Shown piece by piece: positions 1 to 10,506 of a stretch of DNA of 64,000 nt. Origin of the DNA: Diphasiastrum complanatum. Lineage: Eukaryota > Streptophyta > Lycopodiopsida > Lycopodiales > Lycopodiaceae. The stretch spans positions 2,051,629 through 2,115,628 of the forward strand of contig CM055102.1 of the NCBI GenBank assembly GCA_029204225.1, written 5' to 3'. The notes under the pieces are model-generated. The model saw only the letters and a list, made by a program, of their open reading frames with translations. It searched no databases and had not been told where the DNA came from. The position numbers and the translations under genes were made by a program. The stretch's first letter is position 1, and each line of letters begins with the position of its first letter.

Positions 1-436
1 TTGCCAATTGAAAAAATATGCAATAGAAATTATGATTCTAATTGATATCATCTTTGCAACTGGAGCAAAAGTCTCCTCATAATCAAGTCCATAAACCCTT
101 TGCACAAAGCCTTGCCTTGTACTTGTTGATTGTGCCATCTTGATTATATTTGACTCGAAAAACCCACTTGCAACCAATGGTGTGCTTGTCGGATGGAAGA
201 TTCAAAGCTCCCATGTCTTGTTGTCTATCAAAGCATCATATTCCTCCATGGCTAGAAATCATTCCTTCGAATTGAGTGCATCATATACATCCTTTGGCTC
301 CTCATGTGAAATAAAATAAGCACAATTAGTGGAGTTGAATTCCACTTGCTTGCCTTTATCTTCATATGTAAGCCTCCTAGGCTCGGATCTTTCTCTTTGA
401 GATCTCCTTGGTGAAAAAATTCGACGTGACTCCTCC
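1..436 (-). pseudogene. pol: copia integrase-RT linker and RT N-terminus, cut by window edge
   Basis: Reverse-strand remnant between integrase and reverse transcriptase. Residues such as SEPRRLTYEDKGKQVEF and SHEEPKDVYDALNSKE match the linker of the 2893-8845 element (RSEPKRLSYVDKGKQVD, SHEEPKNVQEALNTKE). Near the left edge the reverse complement encodes the RT start resembling LDYEETFAPVA. Several frames are needed to read it, so it is decayed. The catalytic YVDD box and RNase H would lie outside the window. Confidence 0.75.
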
Positions 437-1818
437 TCAATTCTTGGCCCCATCTCTCCAATGATAGTCTTCAAGGGTGATGATTGGAAAATCTTTTTGA
501 GAATCTTTGAACTCGGCCTCCTCAAGAATGTATTTTTGATTCTCATGGAATATAACATCTCTACTCTCAATCGTAGTTGAGGTAGAGGAAACATAAATTC
601 TGTAAGCCTTCTTGTTGGATGAATATCCAACCATGATCCCTTTGATAGAATTAGGATCATCTATTTTCCTTGTTTCCAAGCGTACATGAACAAAGCAAGC
701 ACATCCAAAAACTCTAAGGTGATCTATCTTAGGTTTCTTCTTAAACAAGACTTCATATGGTGATTTTCTAGCAAGTGCATTGTGAGGTAATCTATTGCAC
801 AAATAGTTTGCACAATTAATTGCTTCCCCCCAATATTCAATAGGCAAAGAAGCTTCAACTCAGATTGCTTTAGCACATTCACATAGAGATCATTTTTTTC
901 TCTTAGCAACTCCATTTTGAGATGGAGAATAAGCAAAAGAAAACTCTCTCTTTATTCCTTCACCCTCACAATATTCATAGAACTTGTTGGAGATGTATTC
1001 ACCTCCTCCGTCACATCTTAAAGCTTTAACTTTGAAAGAAAACTGTTTCTCAACATAAGTTTTGAAGATTAGGAAGTGATCAAATACCATAGCTTTTAAA
1101 GAAAGTAGATACAACCAAGTATATCTCGTAAAGTCATCAATAAAGGTGACAAAACATGTTGCACCACCAATACTTTTTGAAGAAGAAAACTGAACATCCG
1201 AGTGTATAAGTTCCAAAGGATGAGTAGTCTTGATAAAAGACTTTTGATATGGTTTTCTATGTGATTTTGCAATAGCACAAGCCTCACAAGGCTTGAAATC
1301 TTTGGAAAGTGATTTTGGAAGGCCAATAGCCTTATCTTTCTTGACCATAGAAGACGTAGACCTAAAGTTAGAATGCCCCAACCTTCTATGCCATAACTCA
1401 GATAAATAAGCAACTTCCAAAAGTATGCATTCTCATAAGAATTCAACTTGAAAATTCCACCATATCTAGATCCATTAGCTAGGATCTCATCATTTTTCTT
1501 GATAAAGCAAGTGTTGGAATTGAACTTTACATCACAACCACTATCAAGCAATTTTCCAGCACTAATCAAGTTCTTTGTAAGCTTAGGAACAGAAAGAACA
1601 TTGAAAAGTGAAAGAACTTTAGAAGAAGCAAGTTTCAATGGAATGTTGCCAATTCCTTCAATAGAGCACTCATGATCATTTGTAGTATAAATAGATCTTT
1701 TAAGTCCTTTGTAAGGTACAATTGAGTCAAAAGACTCCTTTGAACAGCACGTATATGAAGAATCAATATACCAAGCTCCATCTTTCTTGGAAGGTGATGA
1801 AGAAAAACTTGACACCAT
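437..1818 (-). pseudogene. pol: copia protease-integrase region, catalytic sites damaged
   Basis: The aspartic protease should read WYIDSGASSHM, as in the neighbouring intact-frame copy. Here it reads WYIDSSYTCC because nine bases coding Ser-Gly-Ala beside the catalytic Asp are gone. A GAG-pre-integrase segment follows (ELWHRRLGH, CEACAIAKS), then the integrase core (ELIHSDV, RCDGGGEY). The third acidic residue, normally NGVAERK, has become NGVAKRK near 902-904. The C-terminal part (EVLFKKKPKIDHLRVFGC and the GYSSNKKAYRIY segment, 437-847) is in another frame. Both catalytic losses are in addition to frameshifts, so neither enzyme could work. Confidence 0.88.
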
Positions 1819-1829
1819 GAGTATCCTTT

Positions 1830-2712
1830 TCCATCACTTGCAACAAAATCTTCTTCAATCTCTTTGGAGAGATTTGCTTGCTTGAGTTGGTTTTTCTTCT
1901 TGAAGCAATTAGAGGCATAGTGCCCCTTCTTGCCACAAAAGAAACACTTGACTTTCTTCTTCTTGGTCTTTGAAGTAGAAGGATGAGATGAGTCATCCTC
2001 TTCACCATCTTTGTCTCGATCCTTGGCTTTGTCTTTCTTGAATGTTTGAGAGAACTGGTTCTTGTTCCTTCCTTTATGCTTGTCCTTGACAAAGAGGGCT
2101 TTGTCACTTCCAATGTGCTCGAGTTTGTTCATCCTAGAAAGTTTATAACTTTGCCTAGCTTCTTCATAAATGAGAATTCCTCTGAGAGTTTCTAAATAAG
2201 GCAACTCCTCCTTAATGGCAAAGGATTGAACAAGATTATCATAGTCATCTTTCAAGCCATTTAAAATGACTTGTACTAGCACATCTTGGTTAATTGTAAC
2301 ACCAACATAAAAAATCTCTCTATGAAGATCTTTTACTCTCAAAACATAGTTTGATGCACTCTCCTCACTTCTTTGAAAACTTTGGAAAATCTGATTCCTA
2401 AGAGTGAGTATTCTAGAAGTGTTCTTAGCCATCCCAAGCATCTTTGGCAGTGGTGCAAGATCCTATCTCTCTCAGAATTTCATTAGATACATTCATCTTA
2501 ATGAAATGTAGAGCCATTGTAGCTCTCTTCTTGTACTTTGGTATTTCAAGCTGTGGTTGAGGCTCCTCCTCAGTACCAAGAACAATGTCCATAACATCAT
2601 GGAGTATCAAAATAAACTCCATTCTAACCTTCCAAATTGAGTAATTAGAGGTGCTTAGTCTTTCACTTGCTTCCAAGAGATATCCTCCCACAGATGCATA
2701 ATGATTGAACAA
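1830..2712 (-). pseudogene. gag: copia Gag (UBN2-type capsid plus zinc knuckle), frameshifted
   Basis: Degenerate Gag, the structural particle protein of a copia retrotransposon. Translation starts at 2712 (MFNHYASVGGYLLEASERLS) and continues with the typical copia N-terminal segment SNYSIWKVRM. A small deletion near 2430 shifts the frame, and the protein resumes with AKNTSRILTLRNQIFQS. A lysine-rich stretch follows, then a CX2CX4HX4C zinc knuckle (CFFCGKKGHYASNC, about 1906-1952) for RNA binding. Gag of the 2893-8845 element has the same residues without the break, so this copy is a relative inactivated by small indels. In an intact element it would be one polyprotein with protease, integrase and RT. 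Confidence 0.88.
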
Positions 2713-2892
2713 TAATATGTTTGAGCTTGTTCCAATCAGACTTAATGTTGCTGCTCTCTTTCACTATAGGTATTTTCAAAGATGTACTATCTTCCTATGT
2801 GAAAATCTTGCAACTGTGTTTGAGATGGATCTCAAATATTCCATAAAACAAGATTTTCTAGATCAGATACTCAAAATGAATTAAGACACTAA
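2713..2892 (-). other. leader remnant of copia element A
   Basis: Non-coding sequence between the gag start of the reverse copia element and the 5' LTR of the forward one. In the related element the leader between PBS and gag is about 740 bases, so most of this leader and its whole LTR are missing. I see no ORF or other signal here. Confidence 0.5.
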
Positions 2893-3600
2893 TGTGAAGA
2901 ATTGAAAAAAATTATCTATGTTAGATATAGGGGTCTTATGTTTTTTTTTACATCAAGCATCTAGGTGTAGGATGTTGATAGGAATAAATTTGGCATAGAT
3001 GGCAAATTATACATTTCCACTTGTAATGCCACTATTGAGCCAAAATTGAGTAAGAGGCTAAACATGTGCCAATTAGGGTGTAGACAAGTGTAATGTTTTT
3101 TTTTGATGAATTCTAAGAGGTCCAATAGGATTTAGAGGTGGAACCTTGTGAGGTCCAATAGGAAATTAAGGTGTGCTTGAATATAGTCCAATAGAATGAA
3201 GAGGTGCATGGATCAATGGTCCAATAGGATCAAGAGGTGACAAAGTATGGTCCAATCATAGTTAAGCATAGTGGTAGCTAGTGGATCTGCTAGTATCATT
3301 ATGCTCCTCATTTTGAAGCTAATTGATTTGGTGATTTTATGGATTTTGGGAGTTGTTGGATTTCTAGCTTTCTCTCTCTACCCGAGGAGAGCAGCTTGTT
3401 TTTACTTAGATTATTTTTTGAATACTTCCCACACGTGTGAGTGAGAGTTGGAAGTGTTTGAATGCATGTAGTAGTGTGTTTTTGCCATATGATCTAAGAT
3501 TGATCTTGAATCTCAATCTAATCTTAATCTTGGTGCATCTACACACCTTAGGAGATCACAAGTACATGTTGTGGACAATCCACACGTGTGAAATTCAACA
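2893..3600 (+). repeat. 5' LTR of copia element B
   Basis: Starts TGTGAAGAATTG and ends ...AATTCAACA directly before the primer-binding site. The start is identical to that at 8347 after the purine tract, and a reverse-strand copy occurs at 38776-39511. It contains a phased CCAAT array and two copies of the palindrome CACACGTGTG (3430-3439 and 3581-3590). Length is about 708 bases. The exact 3' end could be 3597 or 3600. Confidence 0.9.
3121..3259 (+). promoter_or_regulatory. five phased CCAAT motifs in copia LTR
   Basis: TCCAAT occurs at 3121, 3154, 3187, 3220 and 3251, with intervals of 33, 33, 33 and 31 bases. Four of the five copies extend to TCCAATAG. The same intervals recur in the 3' LTR (8576, 8609, 8642, 8675, 8706) and, inverted, in the LTR at 38776-39511. 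CCAAT boxes are bound by NF-Y in plants; a role as an LTR enhancer is inferred. Confidence 0.6.
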
Positions 3601-3613
3601 TGGTATCAGAGCC
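3601..3613 (+). other. primer-binding site, initiator-Met tRNA
   Basis: TGGTATCAGAGCC, directly after the 5' LTR, is complementary to the 3' end of plant initiator methionine tRNA, the usual primer of plant copia elements. The same site occurs at 27428, and weaker forms occur at 16875 and 52942. Confidence 0.9.
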
Positions 3614-4354
3614 TACCTAAGGTTACCATGCACTTTGATCCATCTAAGTAAAAACTTTTCATCAATCTTGAGCTAGAAATTGTCAAGGCCCAATGGGTAG
3701 CTATCTTATTCAATTTTGGACCAAAAGAGATCAAAAGGACATTAATTGGGTCTGACCTGGTACTGTACAGAATAAGGTGCTCAGACACATGTGAGGAACA
3801 TCCAAATTCAGTTTGGAAGTTCTCTCTCATGCTTGATCCATTTATCTTGCTTGATAGCTTGTTTTGAAGCTATTTTTGTCTAGTTTTTGATGTAATCAGT
3901 TTCATTCCATTTGGTTGAGCCAATCAAAAGCTATAAGCTTTTGAAAAGAGTTAGGTAGGGCACCTAAACCTGGGTGGACACATTTGGTTTGGTCAAGAGA
4001 TTGCTTGGGTGATCCAAAGTCACAGTTGTATGCTTGCCAATCTCATCTATATGTGATCAAGGCACTGTTTTGAGATCTTAGCCATTTTGTTGCATGCAAT
4101 ATCATTGTATTTGAGTCAAATTTGGTTTCTTAGAGTACTTCACACATTCTAAGAGTGTTTGGTCATAACTTTGCCTATACTCCATCATTTGATGTCAAAT
4201 AGATCTTGTTTTAGAGAGATTTGTGTAGCTAGTGAGAATCAATTCCCAAATAGTTGCAAGATCTTTCATAGGAGGAGATAGTACTCCATTATTGGATCCT
4301 ATTAAGAGTGTGTAGCAACATTTATTGTTCATCATTTGAGTTTCTTCACTTCAA
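3614..4354 (+). other. untranslated leader of copia element B
   Basis: About 740 bases between the primer site and the gag start codon. No convincing ORF. It would hold packaging signals in an active element, but none can be recognised by eye. Confidence 0.6.
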
Positions 4355-6677
4355 ATGTCTTCAATGGGTTCATCCTTGTTGGAACCAAGTGAAAGATTGT
4401 CCACTTCAAACTATTCAATTTGGAAAATGAGGATGGAGTCCAACTTGGTCCTTCAAGACGTGATGGACATAGTTCTTGGCCTTGAAGAAGAACCACAAGT
4501 TCTTCAAGAGGTTCAAAAATACAAAAAGAGAGCTAGGATGGCTCTCCACTACATTAAGATGAATGTCTCTAATGAGATATTGAGGGAGATAAGTACTTGT
4601 ACAACAGCCAAAGAAGCTTGGGATTGTCTCAAGACTATCTATGAGGCTAAGAATACCTCTAGGCTTCTCACTCTTAGGAATCAAATCTTTCAAAGTAGCC
4701 AAAAGAGTGATGAGAGTGCATCTAGTTATGTTTTGAGAGTAAAAGATATTCATAGAGAACTTGCTTGTATTGGTGATTCCATCAATCAAAATGAGCTAGT
4801 TCAAGTCATTCTCAATGGCTTGAGAAGTGAATTTGATAACCTTGTCCAATCCTATGCCATTAAGGAGGAGCTACCAAGTTTGGAGGCTCTCCAAAGTGTG
4901 CTAATTTCAAAAGAATCAAGACAAGAGTACAAGCTCTTGAGGATGGACAAGCTTTCTCTCACTCATAATGATGGCAAAGCTCTCTTTGCCAAGGATAAGC
5001 ACAAAGGGAGGAGCAAGAACCAACATCAACAATCCTCAAGCAAGGACAAAGTCAAATCCAAAGACAAAGATGAGGAGGAAGATGATTCCTCCAATGCTTC
5101 ATCATCCATGCTCAAGAAGAAGAAGATCAAGTGCTTTTATTGTGGCAAGAAAGGTCATTATGCCACCAATTGCTTCAAGAAGAAGAATCAACTCAAGCAG
5201 GCCAACATTACCAATGAGAAGGAAGACACTATTGCAAGTGATGGAGAGGGATCTCGTATGGTCTCTAGTTTCTCATCTACTCCTTTCAAGAAGGACGGCC
5301 TATGGTATATTGATAGTGGAGCCTCTTCACATATGTGTAGCTCCAAGGACTCTTTCTCTTCTATTGCACCTTATGATGGAGTCAAGAAATCAATATACAC
5401 TGCAAATGATTTCGAATGTCCTATTGAAAGCATAGGGAACATTCCCTTGAAGCTTGCATCCTCTAAAGTTCTTTCTCTCTCTAAAGTTCTTTATGTACCT
5501 AAGCTTACCAAGAATCTTATTAGTGTTGGCCAATTGCTTGATAATGACCTTGATGTAAAATTCAATGTTGATACTTGCACTATCAAGAAAAATGATGAGA
5601 TACTTGCATTAGGATCTAGATTTGGTGGCATGTATAAACTAGATCCAAATGAGTATGCGAATGCTTGTAACGTTGCTCTTGTGAATGAGCTCTCTATGGA
5701 GGAATTATGGCATAGGAGGTTGGGACATCCCAACTACAAATCCATGCTCTCTATGATCAAAGACGCCAAAGCTATTGGCTTGCCAAAGTCACTCTCCAAG
5801 AAGATCAAGCCTTGTGAGGCTTGTGCTATTGCTAAATCTCAAAAAAAGCCATTTACAAGATCTTCTATCAAAAGGAAGCATCCTTTGGAGTTAATCCACT
5901 CGGATGTGCATTTCTCATCAACTACAAGCAAGGGAGGAGCCACTTGTTTTGTTACTTTCATTGATGATTATACAAGATTCACTTAGATATATCTTCTTGC
6001 TTCTAAATCTATGGTGTTTGATCATTTCCTTATTTTCAAAGCTTATGTAGAGAAGCAATTCTCATTCAAGATGAGAGCTCTTAGAAGTGATGGAGGTGGT
6101 GAATATATCTCCAATAAATTTCAAGATTTTTGTGAGCTTGAAGGCATTAAAAGAGAGTTCCCTTGTGCCTACTCTCCATCTCAAAATGGAGTGGCCGAGA
6201 GAAAGAATAGATCTCTATGTGAATGTGCAAAATCTATGAGAATTGAGGCATCTTTGCCCAAAGATTTTTGGGAGAAGCCATTAATTGTGCAAATTATCTT
6301 TGCAATAGGCTCCCACATATAGCTCTTGGAGGAAAGTCACCATATGAAATCTTATTTTTGAAGAAGCCTAAGGTTGATCACCTCAGATTTTTTTAATGCT
6401 TATGCTTTGTCCATATTCCCTTGGAAACAAGGAAAAGGAAGATCCTAGTGCATGCAAAGGGATCATGGTTGGATACTCATCCACCAAGAAGGCCTATAGA
6501 ATCTTTATACTCTCTACTTCTCAAGTTATTGAAAGTAGAGATGTTGTCTTTCATGAAGATCAACACTCATCTTTTGAAGAGGCCAAGATCAAGAAATCTA
6601 TGGATGCATCATTAATTATTGATTTTGAAGACAATCACGATGTGACGGGGTCGAGATTTGAAGGAGACTCTCCTTAG
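4355..6677 (+). pseudogene. gag-pol: copia Gag-protease-integrase polyprotein, interrupted
   Basis: Open from ATG 4355 (MSSMGSSLLEPSERLSTSN) for 543 codons. Domains in order: UBN2-type Gag capsid; a Lys/Asp/Glu-rich linker; zinc knuckle CFYCGKKGHYATNC (about 5131-5172); aspartic protease active site WYIDSGASSHM (about 5303-5335); pre-integrase ELWHRRLGH and CEACAIAKS; and integrase with HSDV, RSDGGGEY and NGVAERKN, so the catalytic triad is complete. A TAG at 5984 replaces the Trp codon expected after TRFT. A frameshift near 6290 and a stop near 6394 follow, then the C-terminal segment GYSSTKKAYRIF. Gag and protease look usable; integrase is broken. This copy is the best reference for the related fragments at 1-2712 and 38776-40940. 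Confidence 0.92.
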
Positions 6678-6698
6678 ATTTTCTCACCAAGAAGATCC

Positions 6699-8304
6699 AT
6701 GAAAGATAGATCTGAGCCTAAGAGGCTCTCATATGTTGACAAAGGCAAACAAGTGGATCTTGATTCCACTAATTATGTTTTCTATGTATCTCATGAAGAG
6801 CCAAAGAATGTACAAGAGGCACTCAATACCAAGGAGTGGTATGATGCCATGAAGCAAGAGTATGATGCATTGATCACCAACAATACTTGGGAGCTTGTGG
6901 ATCCTCCATCCAACAAGCATGTGATTGGTTGCAATTGGGTATTTCGGATCAAGTTCAATCATGGTGGCACCATAAACAAGCATAAAGCAAGATTATGTGC
7001 CAAAGGATTTGCTCAAATCCATGGTCTTGATTATGAGGAGACCTTTGCACCCGTTGCAAAGATGGTGACAATAAGAATTTTTATTTCTCTTGCTTGTTTT
7101 TTCAAGTGGAAGGTGTTCCAGTTAAATGTATCCAATGCTTTTCTAAATGGTTATCTTGAGGAGGAGATCTATATGGAACAACCTCAAGGATTCATCAAGG
7201 ATGAGTCCAAAGTGTGCTTGCTCTTCAAAAGTCTTTATGGACTCAAGCAAGCACCAAGATCATGGTATTCAAGACTTAATTCTTTTCTTATCTCACTAGG
7301 ATTTACTCTTACTGACTATCATCTTTCCGTGTATCTAAAATTTGTTGATAGCAATATTGTCATTCTTCTAATTTATGTTGATGACATTATTCTTTGTGGA
7401 AGTTGTATCAAGCTAGTTGATATAACCAAGCTAGCACTTGGATGTGAGTTTAAAATGCAAGATCTAGGAGAGATACATTACATCCTAGGCCTAGAAATTG
7501 ATTTTTATGAAAATCATGTCTTTATATGCCAATCTAGATATGCTCACTCTATGTTGAAAAAATTTCATATGGAAAATTCTAAGAGCATAGATACTCCAAT
7601 GGAGCAAATTGTAAAAGATCTTAATAAAGGTGATGAAAGATCCTTTGAGGACATCACAGTTTTTAGGAGTCTTGTAGGCTCCTTGATTTGGCTTACCATT
7701 ACTAGGCCCGATCTAAGTTTTTGTGTGCACAAATTGAGTTAATTTATGCAAGATCCTAAGATCCATCATTGGAAGATGGCCAAGAGGATTCTAAGATATG
7801 TATCATCATCTTGTGATTATGGTCTACTCTATAAAAGTGAAAATCTGTCCATTGTTGGCTACTCGGATTCGAACTTTGCAAGTGACAAGATGGATCAAAA
7901 GTCTATTAGTGCATACACTATCTTTATTGGTATCTTGGCTTTCCAAAAAGCAAAATATTATATCTCTCTCTTCATGTGAGGCCGAGTACAAAGCACTCAC
8001 TACAACTACCAAAGAGGTGCTTTGGATCAAGAGGTTATTAATGGAGCTAAAGTGCATCAAGGAGGATGATCTACCAATGATCAAGTGTGATAACATCTCG
8101 GCCCAAGCTCTTGCCAATAATCCCATATTTCATGCAAGAAGCAAGCACATAGAAGTGGCACACCATTTTGTGAGAGAAAAGCTTATTGGAGGAGAAATCT
8201 ATTTGGAGCATGTCAACTCGTCCTCTTATATTGCCGATCTACTCACCAAGCCTTTGAGCAAAAGTGCTTTCATCAAGCATAGATCTAATCTTGGAGTTAT
8301 ATGA
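6699..8304 (+). pseudogene. pol: copia reverse transcriptase-RNase H, interrupted
   Basis: Copies element RNA into DNA and removes the template. The RT starts in a linker (RSEPKRLSYVDKGKQVD) and shows EWYDAMKQEYDALI, NWVFRIK, LDYEETFAPVAKM, AFLNGYLEEEIYMEQP and SLYGLKQAPRSWYSRL. The catalytic YVDD is present in LLIYVDDIIL (about 7369-7398). A TAA at 7740 interrupts LSQFMQ. RNase H follows (GYSDSNFASDK, then after a frameshift near 7950 SSCEAEYKALTTTTKEVLW and HARSKHIEVAHHFV) and ends in the LTKPLS motif at 8304. At least two lesions prevent a full product. The catalytic residues that can be seen are intact. Confidence 0.92.
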
Positions 8305-8338
8305 AGATCAATGCTCAAATCTTCATAGATAGTTTTTT

Positions 8339-8346
8339 AGGAGGAG
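8339..8346 (+). other. polypurine tract before 3' LTR
   Basis: AGGAGGAG, preceded by a T run, sits immediately before the LTR start TGTGAAG. This is the standard plus-strand priming site. The reverse-strand relative at 39512-39526 has the same arrangement. Confidence 0.8.
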
Positions 8347-8845
8347 TGTGAAGAATTGAAAAAGATTATCTATGTTAGATATAGGAGTCTTATGTTTTTT
8401 TTTTACATCCAGCATCTAGGTGTAGGATGTTGATAGGAATAAATTTGGCATAGATGGCAAATTATACATTTCCACTTGTAATGCCACTATTGAGCCAAAA
8501 TTGAGTAAGATGCTAAACACGTGCCAATTAGAGTGTAGACAAGTGTAATGCTTTTGTTTGATGAATTCCAAGAGGTCCAATAGGATTTAGAGGTGGAACC
8601 TTGTGAGGTCCAATAGGAAATTGAGGTGTGCTTGAATATAGTCCAATAGAATTAAGAGGCGCATGGATCAATGGTCCAATAGGATCAAGAGGTGACAAAG
8701 TATGGTCCAATCATAGTTAAGCATAGTGGTAGCTCGTGGATCTACTAGTATCATTGTACTCCTCATTTTTAAGCTAATTGATTTGGTGATTTTATGGATT
8801 TTGGGAGTTATTGGATTTCTAGCTTTCTCTCTCTACTCGAGAGCA
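8347..8845 (+). repeat. 3' LTR of copia element B, truncated
   Basis: Matches the 5' LTR from TGTGAAGAATTG to the CTCTCTCTAC segment near 8838. It then diverges into reverse-strand copia coding sequence, so about 200 bases of LTR are missing. The CCAAT array is preserved with identical spacing. Confidence 0.88.
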
Positions 8846-9826
8846 ACAACCATGACCATACAATGTGCACTTCCTATGATCATCAAGATTACTTATGCTA
8901 GAAACATAAGTCCAAAAATCACCACAACTTGGCATGATTTTTCTAATATTAAAATCAAAAAGTATTTTCATCTCAATAAGGCAAACTACTTGCTTATGGA
9001 TATAAGTGTCCACTTTGGATGCTTCGCTTATTCTCATAAGCAGTTTACAACTTGCCTCTAAGATTGAAAATTTACAATTTTCAACATTATGAATGAACAC
9101 ATCATTCTTGATCTTGTTGAAACCAAAAGAAAATACATTATGAAGACATTTCCATTTCCTTGACTTCATATTCAATGTAAGTTTACATGGAAAACATGCT
9201 TTACTATCTATTAAGGCATCACACTCAACTAGTATTGCCTTAATCCATCTTTGAGATACAAAAATGGAACTATTTTCATTTTGTGATTTCTCCTCTTTAA
9301 TCTTGCTTGGTTTCTCTTGGATCATAGCAATAAAATTGAATTTATCTAAAGTTCCAAGAAAAATGCTTTTCAAGGACATGAAATAGATCCAAGTGGCATT
9401 TATCTTTGCATCTTGAACCAAACAACGCACTTCCAAATGAAAAATTTCTAAAGGTTTGAAATGTGTGGTTATGGACTTTTGAAGATAAATCTTGTAAGTC
9501 CTTGTGAGACCCCAAGCCTCATGCATCTTTGCATAAAGGAAACACCTTTCCTTTGATTTGTCCTTCTTGCCTTTTCATTTTGAACTTGAAGCTCCATCCT
9601 TCACCTCGACCTCCTTGCCTTGGTTCTCCTTGGATGAAATGGTCTTCTTTTTGTAGCATCTTGAGGCAAAATGTCCTCTCTTGCCACAAAGGTTGCATTT
9701 AGGATCCATACTTGCCTCCAATAGGTTGTCACCTATTGATGCCATGATGAGGAAGTAAAAACTTGTGATATGACTTTGCAAATTGTAGTTTGTGACCCTC
9801 AAGAAACTAGATCTGAACAGATTCAA
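8846..9826 (-). mobile_element. old copia scrap with Gag zinc knuckle and integrase/linker
   Basis: Two reverse-strand fragments. At 9575-9826 there is a Gag end with a zinc knuckle (CNLCGKRGHFASRC) and a Lys/Glu-rich tail. At 8850-9526 the reading starts MHEAWGLTRTYKIYLQKS and PLEIFHLEV, which resembles a decayed GAG-pre-integrase and integrase start (normally EACGL...PLELVHSDV). A linker follows (SQRWIKAILVECDALI) resembling the pre-RT segment. The protease that should separate the two pieces is missing. Key integrase Asp residues are replaced. This is an older, more decayed family than its neighbour. Confidence 0.65.
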
Positions 9827-10506
9827 AAATCTAGAAGGATCTACACAAGATCTAGATCACAAATTTTGAATCACATCACTTTTCAACCTAGTCAATTTGT
9901 TCACAGATTCCCACTAAATCTGTGAACACGGTTAATATAGTTCTTCTTTTTGTTACTTCTGTAGGTTACGGTTCTTTACGGTTTGGTCTTCTTATTAGAA
10001 CGGTTTCCAAGCAGAAGTGTTTATTAGATAACAATGTGTATTCACAGCCTGTCAGTGGGGAGAAACAGATACGTTACTCAGCTACATGCATAAACAAGCC
10101 ATGCAACCAGTCCTAGCTCAGTATGGATCAGCGTTCTGAATCAGGGAGAAATTCTACAATCTATCTACTAAAATTAGGGGACAAAACAATGACAAGATTA
10201 AACTACTCAGCAAGAAACAAAAAACAAGAAAAGTAGATTCCTAACAGCACTCTAGCAACCCAAAAATCAAGAAACACCCATTTCTTGATGTTTGGAATGC
10301 CCAAGAACAATCAAGAACTGGAATGTAAGAGAATACGCAATATCTACACCACAAATCTAGCCTATTTAGTCTATTGAATGCTGATTTCTACATTAACCCA
10401 CAAACAAGAAATGAAATCTAATCCACAACTAAAAAGCAAGAGAGTAAGCAAGAAATATAACTAATCCACAAACACAAAAGGAAATTAAAACATGCTCATA
10501 GGAATT
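9827..10506. other. no recognisable feature
   Basis: AT-rich sequence with short unsupported ORFs on both strands. It may be the 3' non-coding end or LTR of the reverse gypsy remnant that follows, but no TG...CA boundary or repeat partner was found. Confidence 0.4.

Larger units (their letters stand above)
1..2892 (-). mobile_element. Ty1/copia element A, 5' two-thirds, degenerate
   Basis: Reverse-strand copia element in canonical order from right to left: gag, zinc knuckle, protease, integrase, then the start of reverse transcriptase at the left window edge. It belongs to the same family as the forward element at 2893-8845, and their proteins align over most of their length. It is cut at the left by the window edge. 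On the right it is cut by the 5' LTR of the neighbouring element, which leaves only about 180 bases of leader upstream of gag. Frameshifts, stops and active-site losses mark it as dead. The two elements lie head to head. Confidence 0.9.
2893..8845 (+). mobile_element. Ty1/copia element B, nearly full length
   Basis: The most complete retrotransposon in the window. In order: 5' LTR (2893-3600), initiator-Met tRNA primer site (3601-3613), a 740-base leader, gag-protease-integrase (from 4355), RT-RNase H (to 8304), purine tract, and a 3' LTR that begins identically at 8347 but breaks off near 8845, where an older copia scrap starts. Gag-protease is open for 543 codons. Integrase and RT-RNase H carry a few stops and frameshifts. 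The near-identical LTRs suggest a moderately recent insertion. Comparing the two LTRs over about 500 bases would date it. Confidence 0.93.

Noticed and set aside
8528-8710. 60-codon ORFs rich in PIGPL (8528-8710 reverse; 39152-39334 forward)
   Set aside because: They are translations of the CCAAT array inside the LTRs, not genes.
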